From NCBI GenBank assembly GCA_963837335.1, contig CAWINS010000074.1:1-64000 (forward strand): DNA of 64,000 bases, written 5' to 3'. How positions within the stretch are numbered: the stretch's first letter is position 1; each line of letters begins with the position of its first letter. A model generated the notes under the pieces. The model worked only from the letters and a program-made list of their open reading frames with translations. It made no database searches and was not told the origin of the DNA. This DNA comes from RYN-230 sp963837335. GTDB taxonomy: Bacteria > Actinomycetota > Actinomycetes > Streptosporangiales > Streptosporangiaceae. Positions 34,969-43,728 of the stretch are shown piece after piece. The translations under genes and the position numbers were made by a program.

Positions 34969-36579
34969 CTACCCAGGCCACGGTGGCGCACCCGCCAGCC
35001 CCTCAGGCCGGGCGGGACGGATTCGCCCAGCTCGTCCGCGCGGAATGGACCAAGCTGCGGACCGTACGCGGCTGGGTCATCGGCCTGGTCATCGCGGCCC
35101 TGGTGATGGCCGGGATCGGATTGCTGATCGCGGTGGGCGGCAGTAGCTCCTGCCAGTCGGTAGGTGGCGGCCCGGCCCGGAGCGGCCGGGCCTGCGGGCC
35201 CACGTTTACCGTGGGGCCGGGCGGTGAGCCGGTGACCGACAGCTTCTATTTCGTCCGCCAGCCGCTCACCGGGAACGGCAGCATTACCGTCCGGGTCACC
35301 TCGCTGACCGGCCGGATCCCGCCCGCGAACGGCAACGTTCCCCTTAGTCCGAACGCCTCACCTGACACCCGCCCCGGCCTCGTGTCCTGGGCCAAGTCGG
35401 GGCTGATCATCAAGGAGAGCACCCGGCCGGGATCGGCGTACGCGGCGATCATGGTCACCGCTGACCACGGAGTCCGCCTGCAGGACAACTACACCAGCGA
35501 CACCGCGGGCCAGCCAGGCGCCGTGTCGGCGGCGTCCCCGCACTGGCTGCGGCTGACCCGCTCCGGCGACACGATCACCGGCTACGACTCGGCCGACGGG
35601 ACCCACTGGACCCAGGTCGGCACCGTTCAGCTGGCCGGGCTGTCCCCGACCGTCCAGGCCGGGTTGTTCACCGCCTCCCCGGCCTATCAATCGATCTCCT
35701 CGAACTTCGGCGGCGGGACCAGCGGGAGCATCCTCCCCACCCAGGCGACCGGGGTCTTCGATCACGTCAGCCGATCCGGCCGGTGGCCCACCGGGTCCTG
35801 GTCCGGCGATTACATCGACGCCGCCGGCGGTTCGGGGGTCGGCGGTTATCACCAGGCCGGCGGCCGGTTCGCTGTGACCGGGTCCGGCGACATCGCACCG
35901 GTCATCGCCGGTACCGACGCCGGCGGCCCGTCACTGACCATCACGAACCTCATGGTGGGCACCTTCGCCGGGCTGATCGGGGTACTCGTGATCGCGGCCA
36001 TGTTCATCACCGCCGAGTACCGCCGCGGCCTGATCCGCACCACCCTGGCCGCGAGCCCCGCGGCGGGGCCGGGTGCTGGCGGCGAAGGCCATCGTGATCG
36101 GCGCGGTCACCTTCGTGGTCGGCCTGGCCGCCGCCGCGGCCGCGGTAATCCTCGGAACCCAGATAGGGCGCAGCAAGGCGTACGTGTTCCCGGTGACGTG
36201 GACGACCGAGCTGCGGGCGGTGGTCGGCACCGCGGCACTGCTCGCGGTGGCCGCCGTGCTGGCCCTGGCCCTTGGCGCTGTGCTGCGCCGCAGCGTGGCC
36301 GCGATCACCATCGTGGTCGTGGCGATCGTGCTCCCGTACATCCTGAGCGTCGCCTCCGTCCTGCCGGTCGGCGTGCTGGACTGGCTGCTGCGGCTCACCC
36401 CGGCCGCGGCCTTCGCCATCCAGCAGGCCGCGCCGCAGTACCCGCAGGTCACCGCCCTCTACTCGCCCGGGACCGGCTACTTCCCGCTGGCGCCGTGGGC
36501 CGGCTTCGCCGTGCTGTGCGCCTGGGCCGCGCTCGTCCTCGGCCTGGCCGTGGTGCTGATCCGCCGGAGGGACGCGTGA
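34965..36579 (+). CDS. ABC-2 permease with a large extracellular beta-sandwich (frameshifted)
   Basis: RAEWTKLRTVRGW and a helix (about 36-58) open the protein. Residues 88-290 form a DUF1349-like/concanavalin-type domain (FVRQPLTGNGSITVRVTSL, PGLVSWAKSGLIIKES, PHWLRLTRSGDTITGYDSADGTHW, ISSNFGGGTSGS). Permease helices follow. One extra C in 36056-36059 shifts the frame; removal gives RRGRVLAAKAIVIGAV and ends at 36579 (537 residues). The extracellular domain suggests recognition of a glycan or antibiotic outside the membrane (inference). Confidence 0.85.
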
Positions 36580-37460
36580 GCGCCCCAAAGGGGCGCGGCA
36601 CTGACTGGCCTGAGGAGCGAGGGACGAGCCACGAGGGCGCGCGGTGCAGTGAAGCGGCGACCGGAGGCGGGCATAGCCCCGGAGGAGCAGCAGTACTTCA
36701 CGCGGAATGGACCAAGCTGCGCACCGTGACCGGCCCGGCCTGGTTGCTGATCGGCACGGTCGTCGCGACCGTGGCGATCAGCGCCGCGGCGAGTGCCGCC
36801 GTCCGGTGCCCGTCCGGCGCCGCCTGCCCGGTTGACACGGCCAAGCTCAGCCTGACCGGAATCCAGTTCGGCCAGGCGGTCGTCGCCATCCTGGCGGTGC
36901 TGGTCATCAGCGGCGAGTACAGCACCGGCATGATCCGGACCACCTTCACGGCCATGCCGCACCGGGTCACCGTGCTGGGCGCCAAGGCGGCCCTCCTCAG
37001 CGGCCTCGTCCTGGCCGCAGGCAGCCTCGCGGTGCTCGGCTCCGTGCTCACCGGGCGGCTCATCCTGCCCGGCCACGGCTTCACCGCGGCGCGTGGCTTC
37101 GCGCCACTGTCCCTGGCCGACGGCCCCGTGCTGCGCGCCGCTGCCGGGTCGGTCCTGTATCTCGCCCTGATCGCCCTGCTCAGCCTGGGGATAGCCACGG
37201 CCGTGCGGGAACCCGCCGTCGCTATCGGCATCGTCCTCAGCCTGCTCTACCTCACCCCGGTCATCGCCCCGCTGCTGAACCAGCACTGGCACCGCCACCT
37301 CGAGCAGATCGCCCCGACCACGGCCGGCCTGACCATCCAGGCCACCGCCGGCCTGCGCGGCCTGCCCATCAGCCCGTGGGGTGGCCTGGGCGTTCTCGCC
37401 GCCTGGGCCGCGGCGGCCCTGCTGGCCGGCGGGCTGGTGCTCCGGCTGCGGGACGCCTGA
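36576..37460 (+). CDS. ABC-2 family permease
   Basis: 294 residues from a GTG overlapping the previous stop. A hairpin (GCGCCCC-AAA-GGGGCGC, 36580-36596) covers the start. The first 45 residues are glycine-rich and unlike the family; the permease begins at HAEWTKLRTVTGP and carries six hydrophobic helices, with SGEYSTGMIRTTFTAMPHR as in ABC-2 permeases of the same type. The real start may be later. Confidence 0.85.
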   Translation: MSAPKGRGTDWPEERGTSHEGARCSEAATGGGHSPGGAAVLHAEWTKLRTVTGPAWLLIGTVVATVAISAAASAAVRCPSGAACPVDTAKLSLTGIQFGQAVVAILAVLVISGEYSTGMIRTTFTAMPHRVTVLGAKAALLSGLVLAAGSLAVLGSVLTGRLILPGHGFTAARGFAPLSLADGPVLRAAAGSVLYLALIALLSLGIATAVREPAVAIGIVLSLLYLTPVIAPLLNQHWHRHLEQIAPTTAGLTIQATAGLRGLPISPWGGLGVLAAWAAAALLAGGLVLRLRDA

Positions 37461-37472
37461 GCGGGCCGGACC

Positions 37473-40010
37473 ATGACATCTCGTTTCCCGGCAGCCCGGC
37501 CGTGGCTGGCCCGCTGGCTGTTCCCGCTCCTGGCCACGGCGGGCCTCGTGGCCGTCGGCATGGCCGCGACGACCTGGCGGGGACCCGGTCTGCTGGGCAA
37601 ACACGGCTGGATGCTCCCGCACGACCTGTGGGGGACGCTGGTCGCGGCCCGGCGGCTGGCGCACCTGGATATCGCCGGCCTCTACACCCCGCCCACCGCC
37701 CTGATCAGCCTGCCCGGTGCGGCCGTGATCCTGGTCCCGGTCGCGGCCGTCATCAGCGCCGCGGGGCTGTCGCTGCGGATTCCTGGCCCGGATAATCTTC
37801 ATCCGGGTGCGTGGCTGCTCGCCGGGCCCTACCTGATCATCGTGTCAGCGGTGGCCCTGTTCGCCGCCGATTCGATCGCCGAGGACCTGGGCGTGACCCG
37901 GCCCAGGCGCGCCCTGCTCGCCGCCGCGAGCGCGGTGGCGCTGTGGGGCGTCTCGGTGCAATGGGGTCACCCCGAAGACGCGGTCGCGGTGGGGCTACTG
38001 CTGTTCGCCACCCAGGCCCTGTCCCGGGCCCGAACCGGACGCTCCGGCTGGCTGCTGGGGGCGGCGGTCGCCACGCAGCCACTCGTGCTGCTCACGCTGC
38101 CCGTCATCCTGATGGCCATCCAGCCACGGCGGCGGGCTGGCTTCCTGGTGCGGGCCGCCGCCCCCGGTGCGCTGCTGCTGGCCGCCGCCGCCGCGGCGAA
38201 CTGGCCAGCCACGATCTACGCGGTGACCGTCCAGCCCAACTGGCCAGCCATCGACCATCCCACCCCGTGGACCGCTCTGGCTCCGTACCTGGGCCACGGG
38301 GCGGTCGCCGCGACGCCCGCCAGGCTCCTGGCCATCCTGGCGGCCTGCGGATGCGCACTGGCCGCCGGGCGGCGGTGGCGCGCCGCACAGACAGCAGCCG
38401 GGTGGAGCCCGGACATGCTCGCGCAGGTGCTGTGGTGGGCTGCGGCGGCCCTGGCGATACGCGCGGTGTTCGAGTCCGTGATGGTCGCCTATTACCTGTG
38501 GCCGGCGCTGGCGGTGGCGCTCATCACGGCCTCGCGGAGCTGGCCACGCCTGGTGGCGACCTCCGTCGCCGCCGCAGTGCTCACCTTCGTCTCGCAGGTC
38601 TCCGGGCGCGGACCGTGGATCTGGTGGGCGTCGATGGTGGCGGGACTGGGCCTCACTCTCTTCCTGGCCCGCGCCCCGTTGCGCAGCAGCGGCGCGCCAC
38701 AGCAGGCCGTCAATACCCATAACCAAGGAAAGGACAGGCGAAGCGCCATGAAACAGCGAGCGAACCTGCACCGCTGGGCGCGGTGGGCAGTTCCCACCGG
38801 GATCCTGGTCGTGGCCGGAGGGTTGCTGGCGGGATCGGAGATCCCGGCGGCCCAGGCGTCGCCGCTGCTGCCGTGGCGCACGCCGGCGCAACTCCTCGCC
38901 GCGCTGGCCGCGAAGACCCCGGAGCCGCCGCTGACCGGGACGGTGGTGGAAACGGCGTCGCTCGGGCTGCCCGCGCTGCCGTCAACGGGGGACCCGGCCT
39001 CGCTCTCGTCGCTGCTCACCGGCTCGCACACGATCAGGGTCTGGTACCGCGACCCGGCCCACTACCGGATCGCGGTACCGCAGAGCATGAGCGAGAGCGA
39101 CGTCATCAGGAACGGCAGCAGCGCGTGGCTGTGGGACAGCACGGACAACACGGTGACGCATGTCGCGCTGCCGTCGGACGCGGCTATCCCGCCCCTGCCG
39201 TCCACGTCGCTGACGCCACAGCAGGCCGCCGGGCAGGCGCTCGCCCGGGTCGGGCCGACCACAGCCGTCAGCGTGGACCGTACCGTGACCGTGGCCGGCC
39301 AGGCCGCCTACCAGCTCGTGCTGGCGCCGAAGAGTTCCAGCTCCCTGGTCGCTCAGGTCCGCATCGCCATCGACGCGCAGCATGACGTGCCGTTGCGGGT
39401 GCAGGTGTTCGCGAAGGGCGCGGCGAACCCGGCGATCCAGGTGTCCTTCACCGCTTTGTCCTTCGCCCGGCCGTCCCTGGGTAATTTCGCCTTCAGCCCC
39501 CCGAAAGGCGCGACGGTCACCCAGGAGAGCACCGGGTCCGGGAGCCACGCCTCCGGCCAGGGTTCGCACACCGGCAGCATCACGAACGGGATCCGCGTGA
39601 TCGGCCACGGCTGGCTGGCCGTCGCCGGCCTGCCGCAGTCGTCGCTGCCGGCGCTGACGGGCACCGGGCCGCCCGGTGGCTCAGGCGGATCGGGACTGGG
39701 GCCGTTCCGCAACTCGAGCCAATCGGCGGCCCCGGGGTCAGGCGGCCCGGGCGGCTCCGGTGTCCCGGCCCTCGGCGGCGGCACCGGCGCGGTCTTCGGC
39801 GCCCTGCTGCAGTCCGCCGGGCGGGTCAGCGGACCCTGGGGCAGCGGGCGCCTGCTGCGGACCAGCCTGGTGTCGGTCCTGATCACCAGCCAGGGCCAGA
39901 TCCTGATCGGGGCCGTCACGCCGAACGTCCTCTACCGGGCCGCCACCCAGACCGGCCATCCGCCAGTGATCCGGCGGCAGCACGCGGCCGTCCGGGTGGG
40001 TTCGAAGTGA
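37473..40010 (+). CDS. Polytopic membrane protein fused in frame to a LolA/RseB-like secreted domain
   Basis: 845 codons without a stop. Residues 1-420 have ten or more helices, in the style of arabinofuranosyl/mannosyl transferase-like (DUF2029) membrane proteins (GHPEDAVAVGLLLFATQALSRARTGR). Residue 426 is a methionine with its own signal-like helix and a GGAAAGGA site upstream; the rest is the LolA/RseB-like domain described separately. Fusions of this kind are unusual, so either a real fusion, or two genes whose boundary stop was lost by mutation or error. Confidence 0.7.
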   Translation: MTSRFPAARPWLARWLFPLLATAGLVAVGMAATTWRGPGLLGKHGWMLPHDLWGTLVAARRLAHLDIAGLYTPPTALISLPGAAVILVPVAAVISAAGLSLRIPGPDNLHPGAWLLAGPYLIIVSAVALFAADSIAEDLGVTRPRRALLAAASAVALWGVSVQWGHPEDAVAVGLLLFATQALSRARTGRSGWLLGAAVATQPLVLLTLPVILMAIQPRRRAGFLVRAAAPGALLLAAAAAANWPATIYAVTVQPNWPAIDHPTPWTALAPYLGHGAVAATPARLLAILAACGCALAAGRRWRAAQTAAGWSPDMLAQVLWWAAAALAIRAVFESVMVAYYLWPALAVALITASRSWPRLVATSVAAAVLTFVSQVSGRGPWIWWASMVAGLGLTLFLARAPLRSSGAPQQAVNTHNQGKDRRSAMKQRANLHRWARWAVPTGILVVAGGLLAGSEIPAAQASPLLPWRTPAQLLAALAAKTPEPPLTGTVVETASLGLPALPSTGDPASLSSLLTGSHTIRVWYRDPAHYRIAVPQSMSESDVIRNGSSAWLWDSTDNTVTHVALPSDAAIPPLPSTSLTPQQAAGQALARVGPTTAVSVDRTVTVAGQAAYQLVLAPKSSSSLVAQVRIAIDAQHDVPLRVQVFAKGAANPAIQVSFTALSFARPSLGNFAFSPPKGATVTQESTGSGSHASGQGSHTGSITNGIRVIGHGWLAVAGLPQSSLPALTGTGPPGGSGGSGLGPFRNSSQSAAPGSGGPGGSGVPALGGGTGAVFGALLQSAGRVSGPWGSGRLLRTSLVSVLITSQGQILIGAVTPNVLYRAATQTGHPPVIRRQHAAVRVGSK
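38748..40010 (+). CDS. LolA/RseB-like (DUF2092-type) secreted protein, internal start option
   Basis: If translated from ATG 38748 (GGAAAGGA about 15 bases upstream), 420 residues: signal anchor (RWAVPTGILVVAGGLLAGSEIPAAQA), TPAQLLAAL, TGTVVETASLGLPALP, HTIRVWYRDPAHYRIAVPQSMSESDVIRNGSSAWLWDSTDN, QLVLAPKSSSSLVAQVRIAID. This matches outer-membrane lipoprotein sorting/RseB-like proteins that actinomycetes use as envelope sensors. The C-terminal 120 residues are glycine/serine-rich. It may monitor the envelope for the surrounding ABC/two-component genes. Confidence 0.7.
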   Translation: MKQRANLHRWARWAVPTGILVVAGGLLAGSEIPAAQASPLLPWRTPAQLLAALAAKTPEPPLTGTVVETASLGLPALPSTGDPASLSSLLTGSHTIRVWYRDPAHYRIAVPQSMSESDVIRNGSSAWLWDSTDNTVTHVALPSDAAIPPLPSTSLTPQQAAGQALARVGPTTAVSVDRTVTVAGQAAYQLVLAPKSSSSLVAQVRIAIDAQHDVPLRVQVFAKGAANPAIQVSFTALSFARPSLGNFAFSPPKGATVTQESTGSGSHASGQGSHTGSITNGIRVIGHGWLAVAGLPQSSLPALTGTGPPGGSGGSGLGPFRNSSQSAAPGSGGPGGSGVPALGGGTGAVFGALLQSAGRVSGPWGSGRLLRTSLVSVLITSQGQILIGAVTPNVLYRAATQTGHPPVIRRQHAAVRVGSK

Positions 40011-40960
40011 CGGGCACCGGGAGGACGTCAGCGCTGGCCGTGGCGAGCAGCGGTCTCACCAAGCGGTTCCGGGGCGGCCAGGTGGCCGTGGACCACATCG
40101 ACCTCGCGGTTCCGCGCGGCTCGGTGTACGGCTTCCTCGGCCCGAACGGGTCCGGGAAGACGACCACGATCAGGATGCTGCTGGGCCTGGCCTTCCCCAC
40201 GGACGGCCGCGCGGAACTGCTGGGCGCGCCGATGCCCGCCGCCGCGATCCGGGTGCTGCCCCGCGTGGGCTCCCTCATCGAGGGCCCGGCCTTCTACCCG
40301 TTCCTCACCGGCCAGGACAACCTGGCCCGCTGCGACGCCGCCGACCGTACCGCCGACCCGCGGACCGCCGCAGCGAGGATCAGCGAGGCGCTGGACCGGG
40401 TGGGCCTGCTGGCGGCCGCCCGGAAGCGGTACCGCCACTACTCACTCGGCATGAAGCAGCGGCTCGCCATCGCCGCCAGCCTGCTCACCCCGCGGGAGCT
40501 GATCGTGCTGGACGAGCCGACCAACGGGCTCGACCCGCAAGGCACCCGCGAGGTGCGCGGGCTCATCCGGCAGATCGCCGCGGACGGCATCACCGTGTTC
40601 GTCTCCTCGCACCTGCTCGCCGAGGTGGAACAGGTCTGCTCGCACGTCGGCGTCATGCGCACCGGCCGGCTGGTGTTCCAGGGCCCGCTGGAGGAGCTGC
40701 GCGCCACCGGCGCCGCCCGCATCCGCGTCGAGACCGCGGAGCCAGCCGAGGCAGCGGCGGTCCTCGAACGGCTCGGCCTGGCCGACCCGCGAGTGGCCGG
40801 AAACGAGGTGTGGGCGCAGCTCGCAGGCAGTCAGCCCGAGCGGGTCTGTGCGGAACTCGTCGGGGCAGGCGTCGGGGTCCGCGGGCTCGGGGTGGTCACC
40901 CCGAGCCTGGAGGACCTGTTCGTGGGACTCACCGGAGAGGGGTTCGATATCGATGGCTGA
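40007..40960 (+). CDS. ABC transporter ATP-binding protein
   Basis: 317 residues from GTG 40007, overlapping the previous stop (GTGA). Walker A GPNGSGKTT, signature YSLGMKQR, Walker B IVLDEPT and the H-loop SSHLLAEVEQ are complete. Second exporter ATPase of the locus, close in type to the one at 34036. Confidence 0.95.
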   Translation: MTGTGRTSALAVASSGLTKRFRGGQVAVDHIDLAVPRGSVYGFLGPNGSGKTTTIRMLLGLAFPTDGRAELLGAPMPAAAIRVLPRVGSLIEGPAFYPFLTGQDNLARCDAADRTADPRTAAARISEALDRVGLLAAARKRYRHYSLGMKQRLAIAASLLTPRELIVLDEPTNGLDPQGTREVRGLIRQIAADGITVFVSSHLLAEVEQVCSHVGVMRTGRLVFQGPLEELRATGAARIRVETAEPAEAAAVLERLGLADPRVAGNEVWAQLAGSQPERVCAELVGAGVGVRGLGVVTPSLEDLFVGLTGEGFDIDG

Positions 40961-41891
40961 GACTTCGCTGGCCGGATCACCGGCGCCGGACCAGGTGGCC
41001 GGGCCCGGACCTGGCGGGACCCCGCCCGCGGGCGGGGCGGCAGGACGTCACGGTGGGACGGCTCCGGTCCGGGCGTGGCTACGTCTTTTCCGGTCGGAGC
41101 TGCGGCTTGTCTTCGGCCGCCGCCGGAACCAGGCGCTCCTGGTGGTGGTCGCGGTGTTTCCCCTCATCATCGGCATCGGGCTGCGTCTCACTCAGCAGCC
41201 GAACGCCACCGGAGGCCCCAGCGTGGCGTTCATCACCCAGCTCGCCGGCAACGGGGTGTTCCTCAGCTTCATCGCGCTGACCTTGCTGCTCATACTCGTG
41301 ATGCCGTTGGCGGTGGCCGTGGTCGCCGGGGACTCGATGGCCGGCGAGGCCGGCTACGGCACACTGCGTTCCCTGCTGGCGATTCCCGCCGGGCGGGTCC
41401 GCCTGCTCACCGTGAAGTACGCCGCGATCGTGGTGTTCGCCGTCGCGGTCACATTCCTGGTGGCGGCGGTGGCCCTGGCCACGGGCGCAGCCCTGTTCCC
41501 CGTCGGGCCGGTGACACTGCTGTCCGGTACCACCGTGCCGATCGCCGACGCGATGCTGCGGCTGCTGTTCGTCGCGCTGTACGTGGCGGCCGCGATGGCC
41601 TCGCTCGGCGCGATGGGCATGACCATCTCCACCTTCACTGAGCATGCGGTCGGCGCGATCGCCGCGACCGCGATCGTGGTGGTGACCAGCGAGGTGGTGG
41701 ATAAGGTGCCCCAGTTCGCCGTGATCCAGCCGTATCTGCCGACGCACTGGTGGACTTCCTTCGATTCCCTGCTCCGCGTGCCGGTCGACACCACCACCTT
41801 GCTCCGCGGCCTGCTGTCGTTCGGGGCGTACCTGGCCATCTTCGGCTCTATCACCTGGGCCCGGTTCACCACCGCCGACGTGACCAGCTGA
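40953..41891 (+). CDS. ABC-2 family permease
   Basis: 312 residues from ATG 40953, inside the end of the ATPase gene. A glycine/proline-rich cytoplasmic start (1-40) precedes RLFRSELRLVFGRRRNQALL and six helices, with AGDSMAGEAGYGTLRSLLAIPAGRVRLL typical of this permease class. Forms an exporter with the preceding ATPase. Confidence 0.92.
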   Translation: MAETSLAGSPAPDQVAGPGPGGTPPAGGAAGRHGGTAPVRAWLRLFRSELRLVFGRRRNQALLVVVAVFPLIIGIGLRLTQQPNATGGPSVAFITQLAGNGVFLSFIALTLLLILVMPLAVAVVAGDSMAGEAGYGTLRSLLAIPAGRVRLLTVKYAAIVVFAVAVTFLVAAVALATGAALFPVGPVTLLSGTTVPIADAMLRLLFVALYVAAAMASLGAMGMTISTFTEHAVGAIAATAIVVVTSEVVDKVPQFAVIQPYLPTHWWTSFDSLLRVPVDTTTLLRGLLSFGAYLAIFGSITWARFTTADVTS

Positions 41892-41913
41892 AGCCAGCGG
41901 CTATGGTGCGACC

Positions 41914-42768
41914 ATGGTCTCCCCCCTGGTCCGCGGCGCGCACCTGGCCACCAATGCCCTGCACTCGCTGATCTACTTCGCGCCCGAGACCGAGCAGCAG
42001 CTGACCAGCGTCGGGCTCAAGCCCGGCCGGATGTGCTACTTCGCGGGGCGCGCGGCCCCGATGGGCGCGGTCAGCGGCGGCGTGGTCACCGCGACCTTCT
42101 ACAACTTCAGCCCGGGCCTGGTCGCCCGCAGCATCCCGCAGGCGTGGGACCTGGCCCACCCGGACGCCGTGGTCAGCGCCCGGTTCGCCGCGGCGGACGC
42201 CGCCCTGACCCGGCTGCTCGGCCCGGAGATCATCGCCTCACCGGACATGGTCACGCTGGCCGGGCTGGCCCGGGAGGCCGCCCGGGCCTGCCGCCCGGAA
42301 GGCCGCCCGCTCTACGCCGGCCACGCCGGCCTGGACTGGCCGCAGGCCCCGCACCTGGTGATGTGGCACGCGCTGTCCCTGCTGCGCGAGTATCGCGGCG
42401 ACGGGCACATCTGCGCCCTCCTCGGCGCCGGCCTGTCCGGCCCCGAGGCGCTGGTCACTCACACCGCCACCGGCCAGGGTTTCGTTAGAGAATTCGCGCA
42501 GGCCAGCCGCGGCTGGAGTGACGAGGAGTGGAAGGGCACGGTCGAGGCGCTGAGCGCCCGCGGGCTGCTCGCCGCCGACGGGTCGCTGACCCCGGCCGGG
42601 GACGCGCTGCGGGGCCGCGTCGAGGAGGAGACCGACCGGCTGGACACCGGCCCGTGGCAGCACCTGGGTGACGAGGGCACCGAGGAGGTCGTGCGCATCG
42701 GCAAGGCGATGACGCGCACGGTCATGAAGGCCGGCGCGTTCCCGCGGGAGGGCGTGTTCGCGCGCTGA
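41914..42768 (+). CDS. SCO6745-family protein, helix-turn-helix-like
   Basis: 284 residues. LHSLIYFAPETEQQLTSVGLKPGRMCYFAGRAAPMGAVSGGVVTATFYNFSPGLVARSIPQAWDLA is the SCO6745 pattern, and the C-terminal half contains a winged-helix-like section (GWSDEEWKGTVEALSARGLLAADGSLTPAGDALR). Function unknown; often annotated as a possible regulator. It starts 23 bases after the permease stop and may be in the same transcript. Confidence 0.85.
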   Translation: MVSPLVRGAHLATNALHSLIYFAPETEQQLTSVGLKPGRMCYFAGRAAPMGAVSGGVVTATFYNFSPGLVARSIPQAWDLAHPDAVVSARFAAADAALTRLLGPEIIASPDMVTLAGLAREAARACRPEGRPLYAGHAGLDWPQAPHLVMWHALSLLREYRGDGHICALLGAGLSGPEALVTHTATGQGFVREFAQASRGWSDEEWKGTVEALSARGLLAADGSLTPAGDALRGRVEEETDRLDTGPWQHLGDEGTEEVVRIGKAMTRTVMKAGAFPREGVFAR

Positions 42769-42797
42769 AGGCGCTAGCCCTCGGCTGACTGCTTCAG

Positions 42798-43475
42798 CTA
42801 GGCGTCGGCGGCGATGATCTGGTCGGCCACCGACGCGAGGTCGGGGCCAATGATGGCGGGACGGCGCCCGAGCGGGCTCAGCACCATGCCGGGCCGGGCT
42901 ACGAACGCGGCCTGGCATCCGGCGCTCAGCGCACCGGCGATGTCCCAGGAGTGGGCCGCGACCAAGCGGACCTCACCGATAGAGACGCCGCACCGATCGG
43001 CCACCTCGAGATAGGGCTGCGGGGCCGGCTTGAGGTGCGCCACCTCGTCGGCGGACATGATGGCCTCGAAGTAACCGTCCAGGCCAGCGCTGGCCAACTG
43101 CGCCCTGGCCACAGCCTGGACCGAATTGGTCAGGGCCACCAGCCGCAGGCTGGTCGCGGCCAGGGCGGCCAGGGCGGCCGCTACCTCGGGATGCGGCGGC
43201 AGTGAGCTCATCAGGGCCACGAGGCCGTCGATGTCGTCGGTGCCCAGCGGCACGCCGGCCCGCTCGCCCACCATGACCAGCGCGGCCCGCTGGGCGGTGG
43301 TGAAGTCCACGTACTGGCCGGTGAGCCCGCCGACGAAGGCCAGCTGGAGCATCTGCGCGAACCACTGCGGCCGCAGGGCCGCATCCCCCAGCACAGCCTC
43401 GAAGGGCGCGTCGAGAGCCCCGAGGTCCAGCAGGGTCTCATTGACGTCGAAGGCGATCACACTGGCCATGGTCAA
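42798..43475 (-). CDS. Haloacid dehalogenase, type II
   Basis: 225 residues. FDVNETLLDLGAL has the nucleophile D10; LTNSVQ gives the motif II residue, KPAPQPYLEVADRCG the lysine, and VAAHSWDIAGALSAG the acidic loop, in the order known for L-2-haloacid dehalogenases. Substrate may be a haloacid or a phosphate ester; the DVNET motif favours the dehalogenase group. Confidence 0.92.
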   Translation of the reverse strand: MTMASVIAFDVNETLLDLGALDAPFEAVLGDAALRPQWFAQMLQLAFVGGLTGQYVDFTTAQRAALVMVGERAGVPLGTDDIDGLVALMSSLPPHPEVAAALAALAATSLRLVALTNSVQAVARAQLASAGLDGYFEAIMSADEVAHLKPAPQPYLEVADRCGVSIGEVRLVAAHSWDIAGALSAGCQAAFVARPGMVLSPLGRRPAIIGPDLASVADQIIAADA

Positions 43476-43529
43476 TTCTCCAGGTGTGCTGAGGGCCGGG
43501 CGCGCTGAGAGGGCTGGCGCGGACCGGCC

Positions 43530-43567
43530 CGGCGGGCACTGGCCTCTCGGCTGGTCAGTGCCCGCCG
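43530..43567 (-). terminator. Hairpin downstream of the amidase gene
   Basis: Arms 43530-43544 and 43553-43567 (CGGCGGGCACTGGCC/GGTCAGTGCCCGCCG) form a 15-bp stem with one G-T pair and an 8-base loop, 160 bases past the amidase stop. Confidence 0.55.
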
Positions 43568-43728
43568 GTACCGGCCGGTCAGTAGCGGCCGGCCAGGTGC
43601 GCCCACCCGCCCGGCGCCCGCCATCTGCTCCGTACCACTCATGCCGGCCAAGCTACCGGCGGGGTCCGACAGGAAACCCCGCGTCGCCGCTGAAGGCGCT
43701 CCCGGACTGAGACGAATCGGGCCTGGCC

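Noticed and set aside
36580..36596. Hairpin as a terminator between permeases
   Set aside because: It lies inside the start of the second permease with translation coupled across it, so a termination role is unlikely.
36477..37802. 441-codon minus-strand open frame
   Set aside because: Antisense to the second ABC-2 permease and the polytopic membrane protein; composition (G, R, Q, P-rich) is typical of a shadow.
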